A stretch of DNA of 48,307 bases. Origin: Nemertoderma westbladi (Eukaryota; Xenacoelomorpha; Nemertodermatida; Nemertodermatidae). The position numbers and the translations under genes are program-made. The stretch is taken from contig JAUCBJ010002331.1 in the NCBI GenBank assembly GCA_032718475.1, positions 1 to 48,307 on the forward strand, given 5' to 3'. The notes beneath the pieces are model-generated. The model saw only the letters and a program-made list of their open reading frames with translations. It searched no databases and was not told the origin of the DNA. Shown here piece after piece: positions 29,449-40,149 of the stretch; position 1 is the stretch's first letter, and the number at the start of each line of letters is the position of its first letter.

Positions 29449-30694
29449 TGTAAAAGCTTCTGTGGGATATAACTGGCCCCTTTTGCTTCGCAATCCAGTT
29501 TCCCCCCAGGCGCTGGAATACTCTAAAAAGGTTCTCTAACTGTATATATATTCCCCTCGCCCGCAAGGTACCGTTACAGGTGTTTTAACGGACATAAAAG
29601 TCATTCTGCTATATACGTGTTTTGGCGGACATGGTAAGGCAAAAAACCTGCAATGCACCAACTACCTTTCACAGCTTAGCCGTGATGATTCATATTACGA
29701 CATCTAACAGCTGGTTGCTGACATGGAAACAGCCATTGGACGCATAGTTCTTTGTTTGGCTTGAGCCAATCAGAGCGATTTTTCCTGTCGACGTGTAGCT
29801 TTTCGGCCGATCATAAGGAGAGTGTTCAGTCTTACTGTTTTTACTTGATACTTTGTTGTTATTGCTGTCTAAGCCAGAAACACCGGCTTTTTGGGAAGAA
29901 CTCTAGTAAAACTGCTTGAATTATCGAAAGTATAAACTGTTACCTTAACAAATCAATAACTCACTACTTAACATGCTCACTTAATTTAATTGCATTAATC
30001 ATATTGTTTGTACTGTTATTTTACCGTCAGTTATTAATTGTACCTATTTGTTGATGGAAATATTGCTCTTTGGATAATACGGATAAATCACCCAAATTCC
30101 CAATTTTCTTGATACACTACAGGTTAGAGAGACCGGCTATACATAACAATTGCGATTTATATTAATGTGGTGTGTATTGAATTCAATGTTATTTAGCAGA
30201 CCCTACGTGAGTCAATTGCTGCTCTCTTTATGTGTGATCAAATATACTGACGGTCGGCAGAATAGTGTGTATGATTGTGATTGGTAACAAAGTATTTCCT
30301 AAAGAATACGCTTTATACTTCAATCATAAGCAGTATCGTTGCGTTTTAGTATAAGTCTTAGTTCTGTTTAAATAGATAAAGCGCCACGTCCTAAAGGAAC
30401 TGTTAATACTTCCCGAAAGCCAATAATACCTGTCAGAGATTAATTATTAACGATCTATCGAATAATACAGTAGGTATACACTGCAACCTTACACTGCAAT
30501 AATAAAATTTAAGCATCCGAATTCAGTCTCCCGGGTGTAGATCCATCGGGTGAATGATCGCGCATGGGCTGACTTCGGCTAGTGTTTTGCGTATTAGCAT
30601 AAAATATTGTCGTATGCTAAAGTGGTTTTAATTAACTAAAAGACATATAAATTTTGGCAGGTTAAACTGCTAAAGGTCTTCAAAAGCGCGAACA
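29449..30694 (+). repeat. BEL-3 5' LTR
   Basis: 1246 bp. Holds CCAATCAG (29766-29773) upstream of a possible initiator TTCAGTCTT (about 29827), and AATAAA (30501-30506). There is no TATA box in the expected place. After the LTR comes GTAACAGTTTATAATC, not a TGG-type primer-binding site, so priming is unclear. Confidence 0.95.
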
Positions 30695-32863
30695 GTAACA
30701 GTTTATAATCTTATTGCAGTAGGCAATAAGGTTGCAAAATACCGTAGTGACTGGTAAAACTGAACCGGTGCTTCTGTAGGTCAGTAGGCCTAACTGTCAT
30801 CACCGGTACCGGTACTGCTGTACAAGTACATTTAGTATTATTCGATTTTGATTAATGTATACTGGTAGGCTGTTTAAGAGATTAGGGACTGTACACCCCT
30901 TGTTTCTTTTGGAGCTTACTTATTTCTGTCGGTTTTATTTCCTAGTAAGTTAATATTGAGCTGCTCAGATTGTTCAGATAATTGTAGGCTGAGCTGCTGT
31001 CTGACTGTTGTTGAGTTTGGAGAGATTACGGCGTGTGTAGAGTTTGTCTGATAAAGTGCCGTTAGTAAGTTGGGGCAGCCATATGCGGTAAGGTCAATCC
31101 CCTCTTAAAGAATAAGTCGTACTACCGTGTTAGAACGCATACTAACTAACAGTTTCAGAGTCTGCATATACTGTAGTTTATCTAGGCTTGATCGTAGTCT
31201 GCCAGTGTTTTAGCCTGAGTTTGTTTGTGTGGTCTGTTCAGGTACCGTAATAGTTATTACTCAAATATTTGTAGGCTGGATTGTTGTCTAGCTATTTTTG
31301 GGTCTGAAGGGATTGCTGCGTGTGTAGAGTTGGTCTGATCAAGTGCCGTTAGTAAGTTGGGGCAGCCATAAGCGGTAAGGTCAATCCCCTCTTAAAGAGT
31401 AAGTCGTACTACCGTGTTAGAACGCATACTAACTAACAGTTTCAGAATCTGCACATACTGTAGTTTGTTTAGGCTTAATAGTAGTCTGCCAGCGTTTGGT
31501 TTGTATTTGTTTGAGTATTCTGTACGGGTAGCGTAATATTTATTATTCAGAGTTTATGCGATTATTCGCAACATTCATGTCCCCAAGTTTATTCCTACAG
31601 TAATTGTGCTTGTTATACATACCGTTATAGTTAAATTAACTCCGGTACTACATCAGGGCTGCTCGGCGTAGGTAAAGACTGGAGATTTTGTGCTTCGGTC
31701 ACTCCAGCAGATGCCGTGGTTCTTTTAACTGTTCAAGTATATTTAACTACTGATTATTTGTTATACCGGTACTTGTACCTAATTTAGGGTTTAGTGTACA
31801 GTGCTTTCCGAAGTAATTAGTGTAGGCAGTATATTTGTGTTGTAAAGTGGTTGATAGGCACATTCGTTAGCTCTATTAGCTTCTGGGTAGGAACAATCCG
31901 TGATACATAACGTAGTACCTATAGCGATACGGTTATAGGTCGTCAGGCGGTGGTATTTTCCTATCTGGACAGTACAGTATATTTACTACTACTTATTATT
32001 TCAAATACCGTAGTACCCTGTCCGTTGTAATAACCAGAACTCTAACCCTTTGTTAGGCTGGTTAGTAGACTTCCTGTAAAATTACCCTAAAAATTTCGTA
32101 CGTAATATTTTGTTGTGTTTAATTAGAGAATTAATCTCCTCAGTATCGTAAGTAATTTGTAGTATTAAGTAACTTAGGTAAATTAGAATTATCAGTTTTA
32201 GTGTCAAATAAATAGCACTTCACTGAGAGGCGTTCAGCTTCTGTGTAGTGACTCCCCCAGAAATAATAACATTTATTTCAAATATTGACAAAAACCCATA
32301 TAAACGGGTATATAAATATTATAAATCAAATCAAACGATTTATAAATAGTAGGCCTGTCATACCACAACTAGGTCTCAATATCAGTTGGACTACTGCTTA
32401 AATAACGGTAATAAAGTAAGTTAAAGTAACCAAGTAACGTTAAAAATATTCAGAAATTCAATTATTCTAAAATAATTGACATACCGGTATTTACCATAGG
32501 CTTATTATATTTATTTCTATAAATTTGAGCTGAAATCATACCGGTATTCTGTAATTAATTCTAGTAATAATTATACTTATATATACTATAAGTGTCAGCT
32601 GTATACCGGTATTCACGATAGGCCTATTATATATTTATATATATTTGTGCTAAAATTATATACCGGTACTCTGTGACAAATCTAGTCTGTAATAATACTT
32701 ATATATATATTATAAGCATACCGGTATTCTAATATATTATATATATATCACGCTACACTGAGTAGCAGTATCGGTAATTAATTATTAGGCTAACAGTGAT
32801 ACTGAATTACTAGACTTGCTTTAACTGTAATATAGCAGTAGACATTCAACTGTACAATCAAAC
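30695..32863 (+). other. BEL-3 5' leader with internal tandem repeats
   Basis: 2.17 kb without a gene before gag. Two direct copies of a ~190-bp segment (about 31025-31217 and 31313-31500; start GTGTGTAGAGTT, include GGGGCAGCCATA and AGTCGTACTACCGTGTTAGA) form a ~288-bp period repeat. A second pair with a ~125-bp period lies at about 32479-32605 and 32606-32730 (ATACCGGTATT...TATTATATTTAT). The length and repeats suggest an untranslated region with packaging or promoter roles, but this is inference. Confidence 0.75.
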
Positions 32864-35668
32864 ATGGCTGACACAAGGCAAACTCTGTCGGATAGTCTCC
32901 TAGAAACAACAGCCTGTTTCTCAGATCAAAGTGTAGAGAATCCCAGACCGAGGTCTGAAACCCCTCATACTGTAAGAAGGGCAACCCCTGCAGTGGTTGT
33001 GACAGAACCTAGGTTGGTAGAAAAGATTTCGCAATTTGCGAAGTTAGTGAAGCGCCGTTGGTCTGCCATAGGCACTCGGGCCCAAGTCAAGCGGGATCAA
33101 GAAGAAGCTATAAAACAGCAGCAACCTCCTAGCCAAGAACCTAGTTCTCAGCGGCCCGATAGCTCCAGTTGTTCGGATACTGTTGAGCGGACGCCCGAAC
33201 GCGGAGCGAAGATGGCGGATACGGTTTATGATGGGCGGCCAGCCTGTGGGGAATCAACCGACGCCACTTCTTCTCAAGTGGAAAGTGAGGTGGAAGGCGA
33301 AGTGGAAAGTGAGGTGGAAAGCGAAGTGGAAAGCGAGGTGGAAAGCGAAGTGGAAAGCGAATTAACATCAGCAGAGAAGCCGCAAACTAGAGACGCTATC
33401 GACATTTATTTGTCCGACTATCAGCGATTCCTAGGAGACGAAGAGTTGAGGAGACGGCTGTCTGGACTTTCCCCTAATAGTGAAGGAACCAAGCTTGTGT
33501 TGGACTCAATCGATGCCGAAATGTTAGCTGCAAACCAAGCTGAATGTGATGAAAAACTCCGCCTCACTAGAGTCCGAGAAGAGCAAGTAAAGAAAGAACT
33601 GATAGAGAGAAGAAGGGTAGCAGCAGCAAAAGCGGCAGAAGCAGAAGCAGAAAGAAAAACGGCGGAAGCCGAAAGAAAGGCAACAGTGGCAGAAGCAGAA
33701 CGGAGAGCGTCTGAGGAGACTATCCAACTGGAGTTGGAAAATCTGCAAGAGACACAAGACAGTATAAATAAACAGTTTACTGCTAATCAAATGCAGATGA
33801 TGAGAAAATCTACTCCCAAGCGCCAGGGGTACACATCCTCGGAGGAAGGCGATACTACCGATCCTGAAGGAGGAGGAAATAGATCTCATCTAAGTAGGCG
33901 TAGAAAAACATCTTACCGTCGCAAATTGCCTGATTTGCCCCCAGCTGTTAAAAGACAGCTAACTAGCACAGACTTAGGTAGTGCAGAACCCATAGAACAA
34001 TTTATCCAGGTCAAAAGACTCCCTACTATAGTCGATGAACCTGAAATAATTAGGCCTGTTGTTCCCAAAGTCACTTCTGTGCTAGAGACCCCTACACTTC
34101 CAGAGCTTAACTCTAAATTCCCTTTACATAGTACTACACTGCCTGTACCCGGTGGAACAGTCCATGCAAATACCCCTGTCCAGATAGCAGAGAGAGAAAT
34201 CAATAATTTGTCTCCCGTCGTCCCGCGTCAGCCCGCTACTATGTTGGCGACTCCCGCTTCGGCGGTTGAGTGGGTGGAAGAGGGACGGCGGGGGATGAAT
34301 CTCCTGCTAGGACAGATGCAGGAGACTGTCCACCAACTTAAGGGAACAGTGAGGGAAGGTAGAGCAGAGTTGCAAGAAGTGCAGCAAAGTATCGCGCTAG
34401 AACGCGACAAATTAGTCAATATACAAAAAGGCATACCAATGCCCCCTGTAACATTGTGTCAACCCGTTAGGTCTGAAGTATTACATGCGCAAGGTGTGGA
34501 GCCTACACGCATCTATACTGCTAGTGAAGTTGAAACTCCTATAGCAAACCCTATTAAGGGTGATTATAGACCTGTTATTAATGATATTCCCTATAGACCT
34601 GATAATGATCCGAGAAATTTATATACCGATAATTCGATATTAAATAACACGATGGCCCAAGAAAGCTTTACGCGTCAGATGGCTAGAACAGAAGCCCGCC
34701 AAGCGGTCAAAGTGGGAGAGATCGTCAAATTCAATGGAGATGAGATGAAATGGTTATCTTTCAACGAATATTACAAAGATAGCATACAGAACTCTGTACT
34801 ATCTAACGGAGAGAAACTTAGATTCCTCATCAAGTGCTTGGAAGGACCTCCCAAGTTAATGGCGTTAAAATTTATTGGACATCCAGATGGATTAAGACAA
34901 GTTTGGGATACATTAAACATCAGGTATGGTAACAAGGATAACATAGCTAAGTATTTGTATGCAAAATTAGTAGCCCCCCGACACTTCCTTAGTAGCGGGA
35001 TTATAGAGTTTTCCGATGAAATTCAAGAGATCTGTAGACAACTGGACTGGTTAGGTAAGTCGCATGAATATCAGAGTTCCATGGTTATTGGAGCCGTAGT
35101 CTCTACTTTACCAAAGGGTGGAGTATGTACACGCTGGGACAAGAAAGTGTTGTACATGAATGAACAACAACGACGAAGTCCTACCATGGCTGATCTCATG
35201 TCCTTCTTAGATAGTGAAGTGAAATTACAACTCATAAGGCAGTCCAGAGAGAAAACATCGGAAAATAAGGTAAGTGAGAAACCCGTTTCTAGGAGAAGGA
35301 TAATACCAGTGTGTTATACTGACGACGGCGAAAGCCAAGCTTCTCAAGAAGAGGACAGCGGGAAAGACACAGCAAAATCTTACTATGACAACAAGACCTA
35401 TAAAGACGTAAGTAAATACAAGTCTCGAACCAGTGACAGGAGAGAACAGGTAACAACAACTCCTCCTACGTCTCCTAAGAGAATTCACGGAAGAAAGCCC
35501 GAAGAAAGAACGAGAGTGCAGAACGTTAACCAAGTTAAGGTGAGTAACATCAAACCAAAATGTGCGCTGTGCGACGGGCCTCACCGTTTGAGTGCGTGTG
35601 CTGAATTTCTAAAGAAATTACAGAAAAGACTGTACGTCTGTAGACAGACGTACAGTCCTGTGGAATAA
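32864..35668 (+). CDS. gag: BEL-3 gag
   Basis: 934 codons from ATG 32864 (stops lie upstream in frame). The N-terminal region is basic and Ser/Pro-rich; an acidic repeat EVESEVESEVESEVE at about residues 142-165 is coded by near-perfect 12-bp units (33281-33360). A coiled-coil stretch rich in AEAERK covers residues ~250-305. The DUF1759-like capsid region begins KVGEIVKFNGDEMKWLSFNE (about 615) and runs past VWDTLNIRYGNKDNI (about 690). Near the C-terminus is a zinc-binding CALCDGPHRLSACAEF. The second knuckle (CYNCLRSGHQRRTC) is coded in the next frame, so the frame change falls between the two zinc motifs. It would form the particle shell. The intact ORF supports recent activity. Confidence 0.92.
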   Translation: MADTRQTLSDSLLETTACFSDQSVENPRPRSETPHTVRRATPAVVVTEPRLVEKISQFAKLVKRRWSAIGTRAQVKRDQEEAIKQQQPPSQEPSSQRPDSSSCSDTVERTPERGAKMADTVYDGRPACGESTDATSSQVESEVEGEVESEVESEVESEVESEVESELTSAEKPQTRDAIDIYLSDYQRFLGDEELRRRLSGLSPNSEGTKLVLDSIDAEMLAANQAECDEKLRLTRVREEQVKKELIERRRVAAAKAAEAEAERKTAEAERKATVAEAERRASEETIQLELENLQETQDSINKQFTANQMQMMRKSTPKRQGYTSSEEGDTTDPEGGGNRSHLSRRRKTSYRRKLPDLPPAVKRQLTSTDLGSAEPIEQFIQVKRLPTIVDEPEIIRPVVPKVTSVLETPTLPELNSKFPLHSTTLPVPGGTVHANTPVQIAEREINNLSPVVPRQPATMLATPASAVEWVEEGRRGMNLLLGQMQETVHQLKGTVREGRAELQEVQQSIALERDKLVNIQKGIPMPPVTLCQPVRSEVLHAQGVEPTRIYTASEVETPIANPIKGDYRPVINDIPYRPDNDPRNLYTDNSILNNTMAQESFTRQMARTEARQAVKVGEIVKFNGDEMKWLSFNEYYKDSIQNSVLSNGEKLRFLIKCLEGPPKLMALKFIGHPDGLRQVWDTLNIRYGNKDNIAKYLYAKLVAPRHFLSSGIIEFSDEIQEICRQLDWLGKSHEYQSSMVIGAVVSTLPKGGVCTRWDKKVLYMNEQQRRSPTMADLMSFLDSEVKLQLIRQSREKTSENKVSEKPVSRRRIIPVCYTDDGESQASQEEDSGKDTAKSYYDNKTYKDVSKYKSRTSDRREQVTTTPPTSPKRIHGRKPEERTRVQNVNQVKVSNIKPKCALCDGPHRLSACAEFLKKLQKRLYVCRQTYSPVE

Positions 35669-37004
35669 GCGGTTATGCTATAATTGCCTCAGATCAGGAC
35701 ACCAACGGCGAACCTGTTACTCCGACGTAAAGTGTGCAAAGTGTGGCGCGAAACATCACATCTTGTTACACAGTGAGTTCGAACGAGACAACCAGAGTCA
35801 GGTAAGTGAGCCCAAATCACATGTCCAATTCAGTGATGTGAACGACACTGACCAAGGTTCTGAGTGGGAAGGATTCTATACAGACGAATTCTCCGATGCC
35901 AACGAATCCTGTTATCTAATAAATACCACAGTGTATCGAGCACTTACGGATGAAAAGGACACTGACGAGTTTACTCCAACTCCTTTTGACAAACAACCAT
36001 CTTGGAAAGTTCCAACTTCCAACATAGGAATAAGAGAATTTCCTGTAGTGCAAGTTCGAGTTCATGGTCCCAACAAGAGTTACATAGTGAACGCCCTACT
36101 TGACTCCGGCAGCACAGGAACATTCATCGATCAAGAACTAGCCGAAGATATCTTTGCTGGACAACCCAAGTTCCGGACTAAATTGAATATGTCAGGAATT
36201 ATACAGGTTTGGAAATCTACCCTAACGGCAGATTACTATGTAGGTGAGTTGTCCACCCCCCAGGATAAATTAGGAGCACAAAGTATAAGGTCAGTAAAAA
36301 TGGTGGCTATAAAGAACTTCGCTACTACCCAAGCAGACCTTTATAACTGGGACGAGGACGAGTGCATCCAACATCTTGAGATACCTCGATTCCAAACCGA
36401 TTATCCTGGAGTGCAAATACTCATCGGCCAAAACGCGCATGAGGCGCTCGAGCCATTAGAGAAACGGCCTGCTCAACCACAGCCACTACAAACTTATGCG
36501 GTAAGAACTAGAGTAGGTTGGTACTTCACTGGCCCTTCCCGTAGAACTCTCAAAGAGAGATTACCTCAACAACAGGTATACCAAGTAAAGGGGGAAGTGG
36601 AGAGCAGTGATGTGGACGATCCAACTGAGGGAACACCATACTCCTCAGATAATGACGATATTAACTCCAATGTAGATCAATGGAGACATTGCCTTGGGAC
36701 GATTAATCCAGCCGACATCGCTTCCAGAGGAGCAACTCCTCAAGAACTGATAGATATTCCAGGCTGGTTAGGTGGATCCGACTCCTTAAGTAAAGAAGAA
36801 GAAGAATGGCCTCCTCATCTTACCACGGCAGAAATTAGACAGGCCAAGGGAGCGGAGAAAGTAACACAACAACTCAATCGCCCAGCTAGTCGTTTATGTT
36901 TACTGGAAAGAGACCGAAAACTGTCCGAAAACTACGGAAGGCAAGATACTCTTCCTACGACTACTTCCTTAATCCGACAAATATCTAGGGACTCCATAAC
37001 GTGA
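35613..37004 (+). pseudogene. pol: BEL-3 nucleocapsid knuckle, protease and deleted pol
   Basis: Opens at 35613 after a stop and overlaps the gag frame by 56 nt; no ATG, so a +1 (or -2) shift is needed. Carries CYNCLRSGHQRRTC and CAKCGAKHH (35676-35757), an acidic spacer, then protease-like DUF1758 with NALLDSGSTGTFID (about 36090-36130; canonical DSG). At about 36670 it jumps to WRHCLGTINPADIASRG and IPGWLGG, which belong to the end of RNase H and the start of the integrase linker. RT and nearly all of RNase H (several hundred residues) are therefore missing without loss of frame. It ends at 37004 with no integrase. Protease may be functional. Confidence 0.85.
35631..35654. repeat. Perfect 11-bp palindrome at gag/protease frame change
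   Basis: TGTACGTCTGT, a 2-nt AG centre and the exact reverse complement. It lies wholly inside the 56-nt overlap of the gag and protease frames. It could be an RNA hairpin aiding frameshifting, or the scar of a palindromic insertion of 3n+1 nt that broke a single ORF. Confidence 0.85.
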
Positions 37005-38622
37005 TAGCATGTGGAGTGGGCGTGTGACTATATCATTTTATATTTGTTTTTATTTTATATTTATGTATGTATTATTATGTAATTTTATTATAATCGTTTT
37101 CTTTAATTTTATTTAGTAGAATGTTATTTTAGAATATTTAGTAAATTAGTGCAATATATTAGTGTTTATTACGTATTTAATTACTTACAATATATTTAGT
37201 GCGACGGCAAGAAGTAATTATTTTCTCTTTCCTTACTGTCCGTATTATATTATAAATGCGAGACTATAGTAAGATGACATGTCCGTACTTATTAAAGTAC
37301 AATAAAGCCACTACTATATTTAAGTATTATTGGTAGGCAGAGTATTAGGAATGCAAAGTTCAGATCCTCGTGTCTCGGCTAAACCAAGCTCTGGGTAGAC
37401 CTTGGAAACGACTTGCCTCTTCACACTGACATTGCTTCGTGCGATATTGCTCTTCTACCTTATAACAAATAATACATATAGTAGCGTGATGTCCCTCTAA
37501 CAGTAGCGTAAATCGCAAATAAATCTGTTAAACTTTTGACCATCTGTAATTCTAGTCGATTAAGATATCGTGGCACCCACCGATATACTTGAAAGACAAA
37601 TTCTAGAATCAGTGGTTAACGTCCCCAGACAAGTTCTGGAATAAATCGGTGCCCATCCTAAATATTAATTTAATATTTATTAAAATCTGTAAAATCTCGA
37701 TCCTTTAAAATTTCTAGTCAATTAAGATATCGCAGTATTTACCGATATTCTTAGAAGGACTATTTTATAGAATTAAGGATCCTAAGTCCCCAGATATGCT
37801 CTGGAATAAAATTTATGTCAATTTAACATCAAATAATAAAATTCACGGGAATAAATTTAAATTCATATTCAAATGAATTTCATAAATTGTCATTTTGTAC
37901 AATTTATAACATTCCCAAAATTCCAGTAATTAATAGATCATGGGAGCGGAGATTCATATTGAGTGTACTAGAGTGTGAGAATCTCCAACATATAGTCAAT
38001 AGCCGATAAAATTTATAAAATCATGCATAAAGAGGATATTGACAATTAAAGAATTACTATTAAATAACATCCCAGATCTGTATGCATGAGAATTACCCTA
38101 ATTCTACCGCTAGTTTTCCATAATGTCACCATGGCAACACCCACGCTAGAATTAGAAGCAAATTAAAGGAACAATAAAAAGCTTGCCCCATTGCGTAGCA
38201 TAAGAGTATACATAGCGCACTATTAGTATCCAAGGATACATAGTAATAACGTGACATTCTGGAAGACACTGACTAACGGACAAATGGCATGCATGTGTGC
38301 AGTAAGTAATGATTGTATGGAATTTGTGCGTTTATAGGTGAATGTTACTACTAAAGTGTGTTTACAGTAGCTAATCGCAATTGTAAAGTAGCCCTAACTC
38401 TACCGAGATAACCTCAAGTGGATTCAAGCTTTTGGGACGGACAGTGGTGGGACTTGTGCCGGTTATCGTTGTCGTGCTGTTGCTACATGTTGGCGTAAAC
38501 ACCGCGACAACGGTACATCGGCGCTGAGAAACCCACTGTCCGGGGTCAAAGACTAGTAGGCAGCGACGCTCGCTTGCCTAAATATTGACTCATACTAATA
38601 TTAATAAACTCAGATAGAAGAT
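37005..38622 (+). other. BEL-3 internal non-coding stretch
   Basis: 1.6 kb, AT-rich, no gene. Two diverged direct copies of a ~175-bp unit are visible (about 37545-37650 and 37715-37810; CTAGTCGATTAAGATATCG and later CAAGTTCTGGAATAAA in both). No integrase sequence was found. The end (38400-38622) is higher in G+C and leads into the extra ORF; it could contain its promoter or a splice acceptor, but none is identified. Confidence 0.55.
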
Positions 38623-40071
38623 ATGACGGAATTGATAGAAGATGACCTTGGTATTAGAGAGCGATATACTCTACCTTTACAAGCGTTTGTGGATAGCTTG
38701 ATACGCGGTGAAGCCGATCCGACTATTACGGAGGACGATGGTCGTTATATTGAACCGCCGATGTCCCAAGAGCAACTTACGCGTGAATTGGACTATCGAA
38801 AATTAACCGCTCGCTATACGCATCGTAATAATACGTATATGGACCTCCTAACTACCGGCCATCCTATCGATTTACATGATACGGACGATGTAGACACCGA
38901 AAGGGAAATGGTTCTATTTAAATATCATACCCAGCGGCGTCGTAACGATAAATCGAGAATAGATCACGAAAATTCTATTCGTAACAGACTGGGAAGACGA
39001 ACCAATATGTCTAGAATCTGAGGAGATTCAGCCTATCGCGCTCGGAACAGCGACAACGATTACATCCTAGAATGGTATCAAGGTCCACAGTGTCTCACTG
39101 CGTACGATTATCGCCATGCCAACTATGTTTCTCGACAACGTTATCGGTTATGCGCATCGAGAGACCATGTTACGCCCAGGGACACAAACGTCCGCTGTTC
39201 CTATTTCCACGAACAACCGGCGATGGAAATTTATTGCGCGTATTGCAGATTTAATAATTTGCACATTTTTGCGGTTTGCCCTCAATTTATGACTCAATGT
39301 CACCATTGTCAACTAAAGGGACATGCCAGTTTCGATTGCCCTTTTAATCACGATTTGGAAAGCGTAGATGAAATGATCACACTACGTTACATCAGAGCTT
39401 GGGAAGCGAACACTGATTTATATTGTGATTCACGCCATCGCTATTATCCTGGACGCGCCTACGAAGGAGTTTATGCGTTCCATCCATATTTGTTTGCCTC
39501 CGTCGAGCAGAAATCGCGCCTATCAAGTTATGAACTATTGAAGCGCGTTGGAGAATGTATTTCAACCAAATATGTACGCAAATTCCTCAGGAGCATTAAT
39601 CCGAGTGACATCAATTCGTATAACTTAATAAACTTTATCCGTCAAGATCCGGCCTATGGAGACTTATTTGTCAACTCATACCCTGAGTTACAGGAAGTAT
39701 ATCGACGGCCTTACGAGTACAGAGCCCGCGAACGCGAGTTGGAAAGAACCATTAAACCAAGGAAGTTTCTAACTGCCTATGGTCCACCCACGGCCCTCGT
39801 TCAGACCACTCGTAAAGGACCCGTAAGAGCGGCTGTCTTGAAACGAGCTCTCAAAGCCGTTAGACCCCTCTCCCCGGACGTTGATGTCAATCAACCCGGT
39901 ACTTCGACCGGCGGATATACCGATCGCAATCCCATACCTTCTGATGCAATCATATTGCACCCTTCACCCAGGAGTTATAGCCCTCCTCGTAAAGTGGCTC
40001 GCCCCAAAGAGAAAAGGACTCTTGCTAGCTTTAAAAAACTGCGTAAACGCCGTCCGCGCAAGAAAGACTAA
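38623..40071 (+). CDS. BEL-3 extra ORF: double zinc-knuckle basic protein, one in-frame UGA
   Basis: One frame of 483 codons from ATG 38623 (in-frame TAA just upstream) to TAA 40071, broken only by TGA at 39019-39021 (codon 133). The first 132 codons (MTELIEDDLGIRERYTLP...) are charged and likely helical. After the UGA come ~67 open codons with no ATG, then two knuckles: C205-X2-C208-X5-H214-X4-C219 and C226-X2-C229-X4-H234-X4-C239; the second is a perfect retroviral-type CX2CX4HX4C. A ~120-residue Tyr/Arg-rich region follows, then a Pro/Ser-rich stretch and a strongly basic end (KKLRKRRPRKKD). No signal peptide or membrane segment, so not an envelope. It occupies the position after pol. It is probably a nucleic-acid-binding, Gag-like accessory protein. 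Family not recognised. The UGA may be a mutation or a recoding site. Confidence 0.75.
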
Positions 40072-40140
40072 CTGTTTAGAGTATTTACGTATATTAGAAA
40101 CTGTGATTTTTGTATATTTATAGACTCAAATCCCATTTTC

Positions 40141-40149
40141 TGGGAGCGG
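40141..40149 (+). promoter_or_regulatory. BEL-3 polypurine tract
   Basis: TGGGAGCGG directly before the 3' LTR; purine-rich and correctly placed to prime plus-strand DNA. Confidence 0.6.

Noticed and set aside
38623-40071. Envelope protein of an errantivirus-like element
   Set aside because: No signal peptide, furin-like site or membrane helix; zinc knuckles and a basic tail instead.
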